NCBI RefSeq assembly: GCF_026341125.1
Contig: NZ_JAPEOR010000002.1
Location: 2,554,501 to 2,618,500 of the forward strand
DNA: 64,000 nucleotides
Reading direction: 5' to 3'
DNA from: Streptomyces sp. NBC_01142
Lineage (GTDB): Bacteria; Actinomycetota; Actinomycetes; Streptomycetales; Streptomycetaceae
Of the stretch, positions 42,333 through 50,244 are shown piece after piece. Numbering within the stretch: the stretch's first letter is position 1; each line of letters starts with the position of its first letter. Below the pieces are notes generated by a model. The model saw only the letters and a program-made list of their open reading frames with translations, had not been told where the DNA came from and ran no database searches. The translations under genes and the position numbers were made by a program.

Positions 42333-43208
42333 TCAGGGCGTCAGCACGCCGTCCAGGAACGGCTCGATCGCCGTGCGCCAGCCCTCCGGCTGGTCGTAGT
42401 GGACCAAGTGGCCCGCGTCCGCCACCTCCCCGTACTCGCCCCTCGGCAGGACCCTCACCATTTCCTGGGCCTCCGCGCGGCCCAGCTCGCCGTCCAGGCC
42501 GCGGACCACCAGGGTCGGGCAGCGGACCTGGGCCAGTTCCTCCCAGTGGGCGTCGTACACCCACGTTTCGCGGGAGGTGAGCATCTGGCGGCGTGAGAAC
42601 ACCGGGTGCCAGCCGTCAGCCTGTTCTGCCATCACCTCTGCGAAGAATTCGCCGCGGGACGGATTCGGGCGCTCCAGCCACGGGTCGTCCTCGCCGAACC
42701 ACTGGCGCACATCACCCAGGGTCGCGAAGGGCAGCGGCCAGGTGCGGAACCAGTCCTCCCACTCGCGCTGCGAGGCCGCGCCCAGTGCGGAGGCGCGCAT
42801 ATCGCAGATGATCAGGGCCTGGACCAGATCCGGGCGCTTGGCCGCCAGTTGCCAGGCGGTGAGCGCGCCCATCGAGTGGCCGATCAGGGTCACCGGAGCG
42901 AGGCCCAGTTGCTGAATGGCGGCCTCGGCATCGGAGACGTACGCCTCGCGGGTGAACGGACCCTCCGCCGGCTTGTCGCTGCGGCCGTGGCCTCGCTGGT
43001 CGAGCGCGACCGCCCGGTGTCGCTCGGCGAGCCAGCGGGCTGTCGAGGCCCAGTGGGAGCCACGGCCCATCAGACCGTGAAGCAGTAAAACTCCCGGGGC
43101 GTACTCCGCCTCGCCGCGGCCCTTGGGAGAGTCGGCGAACTCCCAGGCAGCGAGGCGTACGCCGTCGGTTCCGGTTACGTCGATGCGCCGCACCATGTGG
43201 CCTGGCAC
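42333..43208 (-). CDS. Alpha/beta hydrolase
   Basis: 291 residues with the canonical alpha/beta hydrolase fold: LLLHGLMG oxyanion region, DQRGHGRSDKP, nucleophile elbow GHSMGA, the acid in VVRGLDGELG and the histidine in DAGHLVHYD. It would be an esterase, lactonase or dehalogenase-like enzyme of unknown substrate. The codon for the first leucine of LLLHGL is TTA (about 43085-43087), rare in this genome. The start is GTG 43208 with GGAG upstream, or ATG 43196. Confidence 0.88.
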   Translation of the reverse strand: MPGHMVRRIDVTGTDGVRLAAWEFADSPKGRGEAEYAPGVLLLHGLMGRGSHWASTARWLAERHRAVALDQRGHGRSDKPAEGPFTREAYVSDAEAAIQQLGLAPVTLIGHSMGALTAWQLAAKRPDLVQALIICDMRASALGAASQREWEDWFRTWPLPFATLGDVRQWFGEDDPWLERPNPSRGEFFAEVMAEQADGWHPVFSRRQMLTSRETWVYDAHWEELAQVRCPTLVVRGLDGELGRAEAQEMVRVLPRGEYGEVADAGHLVHYDQPEGWRTAIEPFLDGVLTP

Positions 43209-43830
43209 CCCCTTCTCTCCCCCAGTGGTCGAGCCCCTGCCGGGCTCATGTCGAGTACCGCCAGACTATCGAACCTCTATTCGAAAACAGGGTTCTGCCG
43301 CGTAACACCCCTCGTTCGAGTGACCACCCTCAAGGATTGACCCGCGCTGCCGAGGGGAGATCTTCTGCGGGAGGCGGGCCGCTCGGGGATGACGGTCCGA
43401 GGGGGTTGACCCTGGGAGCTCGGGGCTCCGGGTCAGCACAGGGGAGGACAGGCTCCGGCGCCTCAGGGCGCCGGGGCCCTCCTGTGTGTACGGATCCTTT
43501 GCGCATGGGTCCGTTGTGCATGGGTCCGTTGTGCATGGGTCTGCATACGGGCCGGAGGGCGGGGCGTACGAGCCGTCGTACGTGGTGCACGGGCCGCCGC
43601 ACGCAGGGTTCGGGCAGCGCCGGGCGTACGGAACGCACTGGGCGCGCCCCGGTGCGTACGGGGCGTGCGGGGCGTACGACGGGCGCATCACCCTGATCCC
43701 TCCCCGGCCGTGGGGTCATATGCCTCAGCCACAGAGTGGCACGCGATTCACCCGGGCGCTGGCATTCCGGACGGAAAGCGGCTCCAAAGAAGCGCACGAA
43801 ATGCCGCGCACCCGGACTGCCGCGCGCCGG
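43209..43830. other. Region between hydrolase and dmdR1 genes, with repeats
   Basis: No sense gene is supported. It contains the 15-bp array at 43504 and several GGGGCGTACG-like units. Open plus-strand frames here continue antiparallel through dmdR1; in S. coelicolor an antiparallel gene named adm overlaps dmdR1, so this region may be its promoter or 5' part. Confidence 0.4.
43504..43545. repeat. 15-bp tandem repeat
   Basis: The unit CATGGGTCCGTTGTG occurs twice in full and once in part, with no mismatch in the full copies. Confidence 0.85.
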
Positions 43831-44523
43831 CTACTGCTTGGCGACGAACACGTGCGACGCCACATCCGCCTCCAGCTCCGCAGCCTCACCGCTGGAGCCC
43901 ACCAGCACCCCGCCCGCGGACTCCGTCACGCTCACCACCGAGCCGGGCTGCACGCCCGCCCGCCGCAGCGTGTACATCAGCTGGGCGTCCGTCTGGATCG
44001 GCTCGCCGATACGCCGTACGACCACGGTCTTACCGTCCGTGCCCGGGTCCAGGTCTGCCAGCGAGACCATCCCCTCGTCCAGGAACGGGTCGGCCTCCGC
44101 CTTCTCGCCCAGCTCCTCCAGGCCCGGGATCGGGTTCCCGTACGGCGACTCCGTGGGGTGGCGCAGCAGCTCCAGCACGCGCCGCTCCACCGCCTCGCTC
44201 ATCACGTGCTCCCAGCGACACGCCTCGGCGTGGACCTGCTCCCACTCGAGGCCGATCACGTCGACGAGCAGACACTCGGCCAGGCGGTGCTTGCGCATCA
44301 CACGGGTCGCCAGCCGCCTGCCCTCGGCGGTCAGCTCCAGATGACGGTCGCCTGCGACCGTCACCAGGCCGTCCCGTTCCATACGCGCCACGGTCTGGCT
44401 GACCGTCGGGCCGCTCTGATCGAGCCGCTCCGCGATGCGGGCCCGCATAGGCACCACGCCTTCCTCTTCGAGCTCGAGGATGGTGCGGAGATACATCTCC
44501 GTCGTGTCAATCAGTCCGGACAT
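43831..44523 (-). CDS. dmdR1: Iron-dependent repressor DmdR1 (DtxR family)
   Basis: 230 residues, the size of S. coelicolor DmdR1. It has an N-terminal winged helix (ERLDQSGPTVSQTVARMERDGLV), the metal-binding and dimerisation helices (HRLAECLLVDVIGLEWEQVHAEACRWEHVMS) and a C-terminal SH3-like domain (GSVVSVTESAGGVLVG). With Fe2+ it would bind iron boxes and repress siderophore and iron uptake genes. The neighbouring SIS gene supports the assignment, as this order is conserved in streptomycetes. A DasR-like site lies in the shared divergent region. Confidence 0.93.
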   Translation of the reverse strand: MSGLIDTTEMYLRTILELEEEGVVPMRARIAERLDQSGPTVSQTVARMERDGLVTVAGDRHLELTAEGRRLATRVMRKHRLAECLLVDVIGLEWEQVHAEACRWEHVMSEAVERRVLELLRHPTESPYGNPIPGLEELGEKAEADPFLDEGMVSLADLDPGTDGKTVVVRRIGEPIQTDAQLMYTLRRAGVQPGSVVSVTESAGGVLVGSSGEAAELEADVASHVFVAKQ

Positions 44524-44659
44524 ACGTGCCCCTCGATGAAATCGTGCGCTGCGTCCCCGGCTCAATTCTGACGCATCCCACCGACAACCGTGCCGTGCCG
44601 GGCAAGCCCGTTGCACAGCCCTGTGCGCGAATCCGCCGGAGAGCCCGTATTGACAGGGC

Positions 44660-44675
44660 AATGGTCCAGACCGCA
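44660..44675. promoter_or_regulatory. Probable DasR-responsive element (dre)
   Basis: AATGGTCCAGACCGCA matches 12 of 16 positions of the dre consensus ACTGGTCTAGACCACT, including the whole GGTC-n-AGACC core. It lies five bases after a TTGACA box (44650-44655) between dmdR1 and the SIS gene. DasR, the GlcNAc regulator, is reported to act on dmdR1 in S. coelicolor. Confidence 0.6.
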
Positions 44676-44719
44676 ACGTGATCCGCGGCACGGGTATTCC
44701 CGCCCCTGCTCCCTGCCTG

Positions 44720-44755
44720 TACCCCGCGTACCCCGCGTACCCCGCGTACCCCGCG
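44720..44755. repeat. 9-bp tandem repeat, four perfect units
   Basis: TACCCCGCG is repeated four times in the leader of the SIS gene, ending 27 bp before its ATG. Confidence 0.95.
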
Positions 44756-44782
44756 CTCCCTACCCCCGGAAAGGGCTCGGCG

Positions 44783-45538
44783 ATGAGCGAGAGCAAGCTG
44801 GCCGGTCAGTTCTTCGAGGCCGCCATCGGTCTGCTGCAGCGCGTACGGGACGAGGAGTCCGCGAACATCGCGGCCGCCGGAGAGGCCATCGCCGACACCG
44901 TCGCCGCGGGCGGCCGGCTCTTCGCGTTCGGCGCCGGGCACTCCTCGCTCGCCGCGCAGGACGTCGTCTACCGGGCCGGCGGCTTCGCCCTGATGAATCT
45001 GCTCGCCGTCCCCGGTGTGGTGGGAGTCGACGTGATGCCCGCGACGCTGGGCTCCGCGCTGGAGCGCGTGGACGGGCTCGCGGGGGCCGTCCTCGACTCC
45101 AGCCCCGCCAGGGCCGACGACGTACTGGTGATCATCTCCCTCTCCGGCCGCAACGCCCTGCCCGTCGAGATGGCGATGAACGCCCGCGCCCTCGGGCTCA
45201 AGGTCATCGGCGTGACCTCGGTGGCGTACGCGGAGGAGACCAAGGCCCGGCATGCCTCCGGCACCTTCCTCAAGGACCACTGCGACATCGTCCTCGACTC
45301 CAAGATCGCGGTCGGTGACGCGGAGCTCAGCCACGAGGGCATCGAGGCGCCGTTCGCGCCCGCGTCCACCGTGGTCACCAGCGCGCTGATGCAGGCGACG
45401 ATGGCTGCCGCCGCCGAGGTTCTCGTCGCGCGCGGCATCGAGCCGCCGCTGCTCAGGTCGGGGAACGTCGACGGCGGTCACGAGTGGAACGGCCGCGTGA
45501 TGAACGAGTACGGCGACCGGATCTTCTTCCGCCACTGA
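44783..45538 (+). CDS. SIS domain-containing phosphosugar-binding protein
   Basis: 251 residues of the sugar isomerase (SIS) family, UPF0309-like. The phosphosugar-binding loops AFGAGHSSLAAQDVVYRAGG and ISLSGRNALPVEMAMNA are evident. It probably binds or isomerises a phosphorylated amino sugar. A dre-like site upstream would place it under GlcNAc control, fitting that role. ATG 44783 follows GGAAAGGG. It converges with the PAS/GAF gene with a hairpin between them. Confidence 0.88.
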   Translation: MSESKLAGQFFEAAIGLLQRVRDEESANIAAAGEAIADTVAAGGRLFAFGAGHSSLAAQDVVYRAGGFALMNLLAVPGVVGVDVMPATLGSALERVDGLAGAVLDSSPARADDVLVIISLSGRNALPVEMAMNARALGLKVIGVTSVAYAEETKARHASGTFLKDHCDIVLDSKIAVGDAELSHEGIEAPFAPASTVVTSALMQATMAAAAEVLVARGIEPPLLRSGNVDGGHEWNGRVMNEYGDRIFFRH

Positions 45539-45567
45539 CCGGATCCTCCGGAGAGGACGGAGGTCAG
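45536..45567. terminator. Hairpin between convergent genes
   Basis: CCTCCG (45545-45550) and CGGAGG (45558-45563) pair around a 7-base loop, with an outer CTGA/TCAG extension. It overlaps both stop codons and has no T-tract. Confidence 0.5.
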
Positions 45568-46949
45568 TCGGCCGTTTGCTGCGCCAGATCCAGTGCCGCC
45601 GCCGTCAGGACCGCCACGCCCTCCGCGTGCACCGCATCCGGGCGTTCGAACGCCGGGCGACTCGCACCCCGCAAGAACGTCAGCACCCCCAGCGTCCGGC
45701 CCCGGCTCCGCAGCACCGTGCACAGTGCGTGCACCGCGTCCCGGGGCCACTGGCGCTCCGCCGCCCAGTCGCCCGCCGCCTTGCCGGACGTCGGTCTCGC
45801 ACTCGCCCGCACCGAGCCGTTGCGGTCCGCCGCCTGAAGTGCCGGGTGACCGGGCGGGTAGCGCACCGGGATGCCCGCCCCCGCCACCGGCGCGCACGGC
45901 CCCGGCGCGCCCGACGGAGTGGCCGCGGCGCGGATCAGCCGCTCGCCGTCCGGCTCCACCAGGTCGATCAGCGCATGGTCCGCGAAACCCGCGAGCGCGA
46001 AGTCCAGATACGCCGTCGCCGCCTCCATCGGGTCCTCGCACTCCACCGCCGCCCGCCCCGCACGGTGCAGCTGGCTCGACCGGAAGCGCAGCCGGTCCGC
46101 CTCCTGCTCGGCCAGCTTCGCCTCCGTCACATCGTGGAACAGCCATCCCACGCCCAGCGGAACGGGCTCCTCCGCGAGCGGTGAGGCCAGCCGCAGGAAC
46201 CCGCTGCGCCAGCACCTCCGCCGCTCCCCCTGGGCCGTACTGAGCGTCACCCACAGCTCCACGAGCCCCCGCAGGGCGCCCTCCGCCAGCACATGGTGGA
46301 GCGCGCCCTCCAGCTCCTCCACGCCCTGCACGACCAGCTCGCCCAGCGGCCGCCCCAGCGGCGAGGTGCGGCCCGAACCCAGCGCGCGCGAGGCGTAGCC
46401 GTTGACGACGGTCGGCCGCAGATCCACATCGACCAGGACGACACCCCAGGACGCGTCCTCGAAGAGCGCCTCGCTCAGTGCGATCGAGCGCTCGAGATCG
46501 ATCTGCGCATGCACCTCGCTGAAGGCGCAGTACACCCCTGCCGGCGTCCCGTCCGTGCCCAGTACCCGCGCGGACTGGGTCCGTACGAGGACCCGCCCGC
46601 CGTCCTTGCGCAGCATCGCGAACTCGAGGACCTGCCGCCCGGGCGCCTCCATCGTGGCCATCAGCCGCCCCTGCACCTCATCGGCATCGGCGGTCCGCAC
46701 CGCCCAGCCCGCGAACCCGCGGCGGCCGACCGCCTCCTCGGGAGACCAGCCGAGAATCCGCTCGGCCTCGCGGTTCCAGTGGGTGATCCGGCCGGCCGCG
46801 TCGAAGGCGCAGAGCGCCGCATCCATCCCGTCGAGCAGTGCGGCGAGCAGATCGGATCCCGGCACCGGTGCGGGCACCGCACCGGTGCCCTTCCGCTCCG
46901 GCTCGTCAGGCCCGAGCGCACTGGTGGTCTCACTCCTGGAAGCACTCAT
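45564..46949 (-). CDS. PAS-PAS-GAF sensory protein without an output domain
   Basis: 461 residues. The first PAS domain lies at about 32-150 (AALCAFDAAGRITHWNREAERILGWSPEEAVGR), a second PAS-like domain at about 155-280 (GVVLVDVDLRPTVVNGYASRAL), and a GAF-like domain fills the rest. Related Streptomyces proteins end in a PP2C phosphatase; here the protein stops after GAF, so it may work through a partner. No ligand-binding histidine or cysteine motif is obvious. Confidence 0.8.
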   Translation of the reverse strand: MSASRSETTSALGPDEPERKGTGAVPAPVPGSDLLAALLDGMDAALCAFDAAGRITHWNREAERILGWSPEEAVGRRGFAGWAVRTADADEVQGRLMATMEAPGRQVLEFAMLRKDGGRVLVRTQSARVLGTDGTPAGVYCAFSEVHAQIDLERSIALSEALFEDASWGVVLVDVDLRPTVVNGYASRALGSGRTSPLGRPLGELVVQGVEELEGALHHVLAEGALRGLVELWVTLSTAQGERRRCWRSGFLRLASPLAEEPVPLGVGWLFHDVTEAKLAEQEADRLRFRSSQLHRAGRAAVECEDPMEAATAYLDFALAGFADHALIDLVEPDGERLIRAAATPSGAPGPCAPVAGAGIPVRYPPGHPALQAADRNGSVRASARPTSGKAAGDWAAERQWPRDAVHALCTVLRSRGRTLGVLTFLRGASRPAFERPDAVHAEGVAVLTAAALDLAQQTAD

Positions 46950-47072
46950 CCTGGACCCCCTGCAGGACGCGTCCGCGCGAACTGATGCACGTCACATCAT
47001 TCAACTGGAACGTGACGCAGCGCACACTCTGTTCCCGGAAATCGATGCTTCCCGGAAATCATAAAAAACAGG

Positions 47073-47101
47073 TTGAGCCGCTGCCCGGAGGTTCCTAGGC
47101 T
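47073..47101 (+). promoter_or_regulatory. HrdB-type promoter
   Basis: TTGAGC at 47073-47078 and TAGGCT at 47096-47101 are separated by exactly 17 bases, matching the vegetative sigma consensus well. Transcription would start near 47108, a few bases before the anti-SD complement. Confidence 0.65.
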
Positions 47102-47133
47102 GGGGCCACACGGTGAAAGGAGGTGATCCGGAA

Positions 47134-47172
47134 GTGATTTCGTTTCGGATGCGTGAGGTGACTGCGGGCTGA
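47134..47172 (+). CDS. Candidate 12-residue small ORF (leader peptide)
   Basis: GTG 47134 encodes MISFRMREVTAG before TGA. It is preceded by GAAAGGAGGTGATCC (47115-47129), which is complementary to the 3' end of 16S rRNA over 15 bases, far more than a normal ribosome binding site. An in-frame GTG at 47113 would give 19 residues, but would leave the Shine-Dalgarno inside the frame. Promoter, ORF and terminator together span about 200 bp, so this could be a small peptide gene, a ribosome-binding RNA or an attenuator-like leader. No function is known to me. Confidence 0.5.
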   Translation: MISFRMREVTAG

Positions 47173-47235
47173 CGGCCCGTCGTCGCACTCTGTGTGCAGC
47201 CGACACCGTCGGCCGAAATACCAAGCAGTCACCGA

Positions 47236-47300
47236 CCCGCGGGCTCGCCGGCACATCCGGCCGGCCCCTCCGCAAGGAGGGACCAGAGCCCGCGGGTTTC
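47236..47300 (+). terminator. Strong rho-independent-like terminator
   Basis: CCCGCGGGCTC and GAGCCCGCGGG form a perfect 11-bp stem, and the enclosed sequence can fold further (GCCGG/CCGGC, CCCTCC/GGAGGG). The 3' arm is followed by TTTCT, the best T-tract of any hairpin in the window. Confidence 0.8.
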
Positions 47301-47449
47301 TGCGTTCCCGGGCCGGCGGCCTCGGACAGGAAGACCTGGACAGGAGGCCCCGGACAGGAAGACCCCGGCCGGAGGCCCCGGCCGGGATCGGATCGGCTCG
47401 TCCGCGCACCCGACAGCCCTGCGCGCAGCGGGAGTTCACCGAGGTCCCG

Positions 47450-48127
47450 TCAGGGGGCCAGGCGCTCCACCCGCCAGCCGGAGGAGTCCGTACGCACATA
47501 ACGCAGGCGGTCGTGGAGCCGGTTCCGGTGGCCCTGCCAGAATTCCACCGCCTCCGGTTCGACCCGGAATCCGCCCCACTCCGACGGCGTGGGCACCTGC
47601 TCGCCCTCCGGGTAGCGGGCCTCCAACTCCTCGTACCTGAGCAGCAGTTCCTCGCGCGAGGCGATCACCGAGGACTGCTCGCTCGCCCAGGCGCCGAGCT
47701 GGGAGCCGTGCGGGCGGGTGCGGAAGTACGCTGCCGTCTCGTCCCGGCCGATACGCGCCGCCGTGCCCGTGACGACGACCTGACGGGCCAGCGGATGCCA
47801 GGGGAAGAGCAGGGACACGTACGGGTTGGAGTCGATCTCCCGGCCTTTGCGGGAGCCGTAGTTCGTGAAGAACACAAAGCCGCGCGCGTCGTACTGCTTC
47901 AGCAGCACCGTGCGGGACGACGGGCGGCCGTCCGGCGTGGCCGTGGAGACGATCATGGCGTTCGGCTCGTGCAGACCCGCGGACACGGTCTCCATGAACC
48001 AGCGGGCGAACTGGTCCATGGGGGATGGAGCAAGATCCGTCTCCACGAACGCGGTGGAGCGGTACTGCTCCCGCATCCTGGCGGGATCAGCAGTGTCGGC
48101 CGGGTTCAGGGCGTCGTGGTCGGTCAC
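47450..48127 (-). CDS. pdxH: Pyridoxamine 5'-phosphate oxidase
   Basis: A 225-residue FMN enzyme making pyridoxal 5'-phosphate. Conserved blocks include DPMDQF-like [45 protein letters not shown] for FMN binding, and the C-terminal [16 protein letters not shown] with the substrate-binding Arg-x-His type signature. GTG 48127 is the natural start. It is divergent from the citrate synthase gene, a conserved arrangement in streptomycetes. A 17-bp palindrome lies in the shared region. Confidence 0.95.
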   Translation of the reverse strand: MTDHDALNPADTADPARMREQYRSTAFVETDLAPSPMDQFARWFMETVSAGLHEPNAMIVSTATPDGRPSSRTVLLKQYDARGFVFFTNYGSRKGREIDSNPYVSLLFPWHPLARQVVVTGTAARIGRDETAAYFRTRPHGSQLGAWASEQSSVIASREELLLRYEELEARYPEGEQVPTPSEWGGFRVEPEAVEFWQGHRNRLHDRLRYVRTDSSGWRVERLAP

Positions 48128-48255
48128 AGGGCCATCCTGCCGCAGTGGGCCAGTTTGCCCGGCACGGAGTGCCGCTAACCCTCCCCGGCCGAAATGGGGC
48201 ACTGTGCCGGATGTCACGCTTCCCCGCATCATCCGAACCCGCCAAAATCTTGGAT

Positions 48256-48272
48256 GAGGCCACTGTGGCCTC
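48256..48272. promoter_or_regulatory. Perfect palindrome in the pdxH/citrate synthase divergent region
   Basis: GAGGCCACTGTGGCCTC has 8-bp arms and a single central base. It lies 129 bp upstream of pdxH and 118 bp upstream of the citrate synthase start, well placed to affect both. The regulator is unknown. Confidence 0.55.
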
Positions 48273-48389
48273 CATACAGCAGGGGATATCGTGCCTGCCT
48301 TCCCGGCGATTTGGGTGACCACCTGCCGCACGGGGCATCACCGGGGTGACCGACCCACGCCTGTCGTACACGTCTTGAGGAGCCGCCTG

Positions 48390-49499
48390 ATGTCCGACTT
48401 CGTACCTGGACTCGAAGGAGTCGTCGCGTTCGAAACGGAGATCGCCGAACCCGACAAGGAGGGCGGCTCGCTGCGCTACCGGGGCGTCGACATCGAGGAC
48501 CTGGTGGGCCAGGTCTCCTTCGGAAACGTGTGGGGCCTGCTGGTCGACGGCGCCTTCAATCCCGGTCTGCCGCCCGCCGAGCCCTTCCCGATTCCGGTGC
48601 ACTCCGGCGACATCCGGGTCGATGTGCAGTCGGCGCTGGCGATGCTCGCCCCGGTGTGGGGCATGAAACCGCTGCTGGACATCGACGAGGCCCAGGCCCG
48701 CGACGACCTTGCGAGGGCCGCCGTGATGGCGCTGTCGTACGTCGCCCAGTCGGCGCGCGGGCAGGGGCTGCCGATGGTCCCGCAGAAGGAGATCGACAAG
48801 GCGGAGTCCGTCGTCGAGCGCTTCATGATCCGCTGGCGCGGCGAGCCGGACCCCCGGCACGTCAAGGCCGTGGACGCGTACTGGACGTCCGCCGCCGAGC
48901 ACGGAATGAACGCCTCCACCTTCACCGCTCGCGTGATCGCATCGACGGGTGCGGACGTCGCGGCGGCGCTCTCGGGCGCGGTGGGCGCCATGTCGGGCCC
49001 GCTGCACGGTGGTGCTCCCTCCCGTGTGCTCGGGATGATCGAGGAGATCGAGCGCACGGGCGACGCCACGGCGTATGTGAAGCGCGCCCTGGACAAGGGC
49101 GAGCGGCTGATGGGCTTCGGACACCGCGTCTACCGCGCCGAGGACCCGCGCGCCCGGGTGCTGCGGCGTACGGCCAAGGAGCTGGACGCGCCGCGCTACG
49201 AGGTGGCGGAGGCGCTGGAGAGGGCCGCGCTGGAGGAGCTGCACAACCGTCGCCCGGACCGCGTCCTGGCGACGAACGTGGAGTTCTGGGCGGCGATCAT
49301 GCTGGACTTCGCGGAGGTCCCGGCGCACATGTTCACGTCGATGTTCACCTGCGCGCGTACGGCGGGCTGGTCGGCGCACATCCTGGAGCAGAAGCGCACG
49401 GGCCGGCTGGTGCGGCCGTCCGCGACGTACATCGGGCCCGGGACGCGCGACCCTCGCGAGATCTCCGGCTACGAGGACATCGCGAACCTGGCCGGCTGA
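48390..49499 (+). CDS. Citrate synthase (type 2 family)
   Basis: A 369-residue citrate synthase-fold enzyme condensing an acyl-CoA with oxaloacetate. The catalytic histidines lie in AEHGMNAS and GFGHRVYRAEDPR, and SGPLHGGAP is intact. Streptomycetes carry several paralogues; this one, beside pdxH, corresponds by context to the secondary citrate synthase or 2-methylcitrate synthase-like copy, not the main citA. TTGAGGAG precedes ATG 48390. It ends before a strong bidirectional terminator. Confidence 0.92.
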   Translation: MSDFVPGLEGVVAFETEIAEPDKEGGSLRYRGVDIEDLVGQVSFGNVWGLLVDGAFNPGLPPAEPFPIPVHSGDIRVDVQSALAMLAPVWGMKPLLDIDEAQARDDLARAAVMALSYVAQSARGQGLPMVPQKEIDKAESVVERFMIRWRGEPDPRHVKAVDAYWTSAAEHGMNASTFTARVIASTGADVAAALSGAVGAMSGPLHGGAPSRVLGMIEEIERTGDATAYVKRALDKGERLMGFGHRVYRAEDPRARVLRRTAKELDAPRYEVAEALERAALEELHNRRPDRVLATNVEFWAAIMLDFAEVPAHMFTSMFTCARTAGWSAHILEQKRTGRLVRPSATYIGPGTRDPREISGYEDIANLAG

Positions 49500-49564
49500 G
49501 CCCGCAGGACGCAGAACCACGCAGGCGCGGACCGCAGGGGCACCCCCGAAACGTGAGGGCGCGG

Positions 49565-49596
49565 CCCCGAACCACGCAGGCCCCGAACCACGCAGG
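49565..49596. repeat. 16-bp tandem duplication
   Basis: CCCCGAACCACGCAGG occurs twice in succession, with partial copies (AACCACGCAGGCGC) upstream at about 49515. It lies just before the terminator. Confidence 0.85.
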
Positions 49597-49606
49597 CGCC
49601 GAACCT

Positions 49607-49642
49607 GAAGGGGGCGGCCGGGTCTCCCCGGCCGCCCCCTTC
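49607..49642. terminator. Long bidirectional terminator
   Basis: GAAGGGGGCGGCCGGG pairs perfectly with CCCGGCCGCCCCCTTC over 16 bp around the loop TCTC. It sits between the citrate synthase gene and the convergent operon end. Confidence 0.85.
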
Positions 49643-49656
49643 GGCGTGCGCGCGCC

Positions 49657-50244
49657 TCAGAACTTCCCGCTGTGCTCGTCGGTGCGGTGTCCCAACTGCT
49701 TGCCGAACTCCGCCACGAAGCTGTCGTCGAGCGGCGGCCACCCCCAGAAGTCGAAGGCCAGGGCCCCCAGCGCGAAGCCCCAGCTCCACTCCCACTCGGT
49801 GATCGGGACCGGGACGCCGCAGGCGGAACAGACGGCGCTGCCCTCGCCCGTCTCCTTCCAGGCGGCGATGCCGTCCTCGAACGGCTGCCAGACCTCGTCG
49901 TCCGCCTCGAAGCTCTCCGGGTAGTCGATGATCACGGTTTTCGTGTCGCAGCGCGGGCAGTTCGCCCACTCCGCCTCGTCCTCGCCCTGACCCCCGACGT
50001 GGTAGTCCCGACCGACGACGACGGCCACCGGGGCGGGCTCCCACGACGGATCCGACACTGCCCGCGCCCAGTTGGGGCCCGGCACATGGCCCTCGTCCAC
50101 GGTCAGGCTGTACACCGCGTCACCGGACATCTCGCGCGTGATCACACCCTCGGCCACCAGCCAGTCGACCATCCGCTCCGCGAGCGGCCCGGCCTCCTCC
50201 TGCGTGACCTCGACGTCGACGATCCGCTGGAAGAAGTCACCCAT
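49657..50244 (-). CDS. Conserved hypothetical protein with zinc-ribbon cysteines
   Basis: 195 residues of unknown function. Four cysteines in two pairs (NCPRCDTK and VCSACGVP), about 44 residues apart, could bind one zinc. The C-terminal part is tryptophan-rich (ITEWEWSWGFALGALAFDFWGW). No membrane segment is convincing. Its ATG overlaps the stop region of the TetR gene by 8 bases, so it is the last gene of the acyl-CoA operon. Confidence 0.75.
   Translation of the reverse strand: MGDFFQRIVDVEVTQEEAGPLAERMVDWLVAEGVITREMSGDAVYSLTVDEGHVPGPNWARAVSDPSWEPAPVAVVVGRDYHVGGQGEDEAEWANCPRCDTKTVIIDYPESFEADDEVWQPFEDGIAAWKETGEGSAVCSACGVPVPITEWEWSWGFALGALAFDFWGWPPLDDSFVAEFGKQLGHRTDEHSGKF

Larger units (their letters stand above)
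46950..47449. other. Intergenic region containing a short transcription unit
   Basis: No long gene is supported. The AT-rich part 47040-47075 is followed by a promoter, a 12-codon ORF with a near-perfect Shine-Dalgarno match, and a strong terminator. The remainder, 47300-47449, has degenerate GGACAGGAAGACC repeats. Confidence 0.6.

Noticed and set aside
47115..47129. Fragment of a 16S rRNA gene
   Set aside because: The 15-base match to the complement of the 16S 3' end does not continue into rRNA sequence (it goes on GGAAGTG); it is better read as an extreme Shine-Dalgarno.
47169..47183. CTGACGGCCCGTCGT, 13 of 15 matches to the CTGAC-N5-GTCAG operator
   Set aside because: It lies downstream of the mini-unit promoter, inside the transcribed region and away from any acyl-CoA gene; the right arm is broken. 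Chance similarity is likely.
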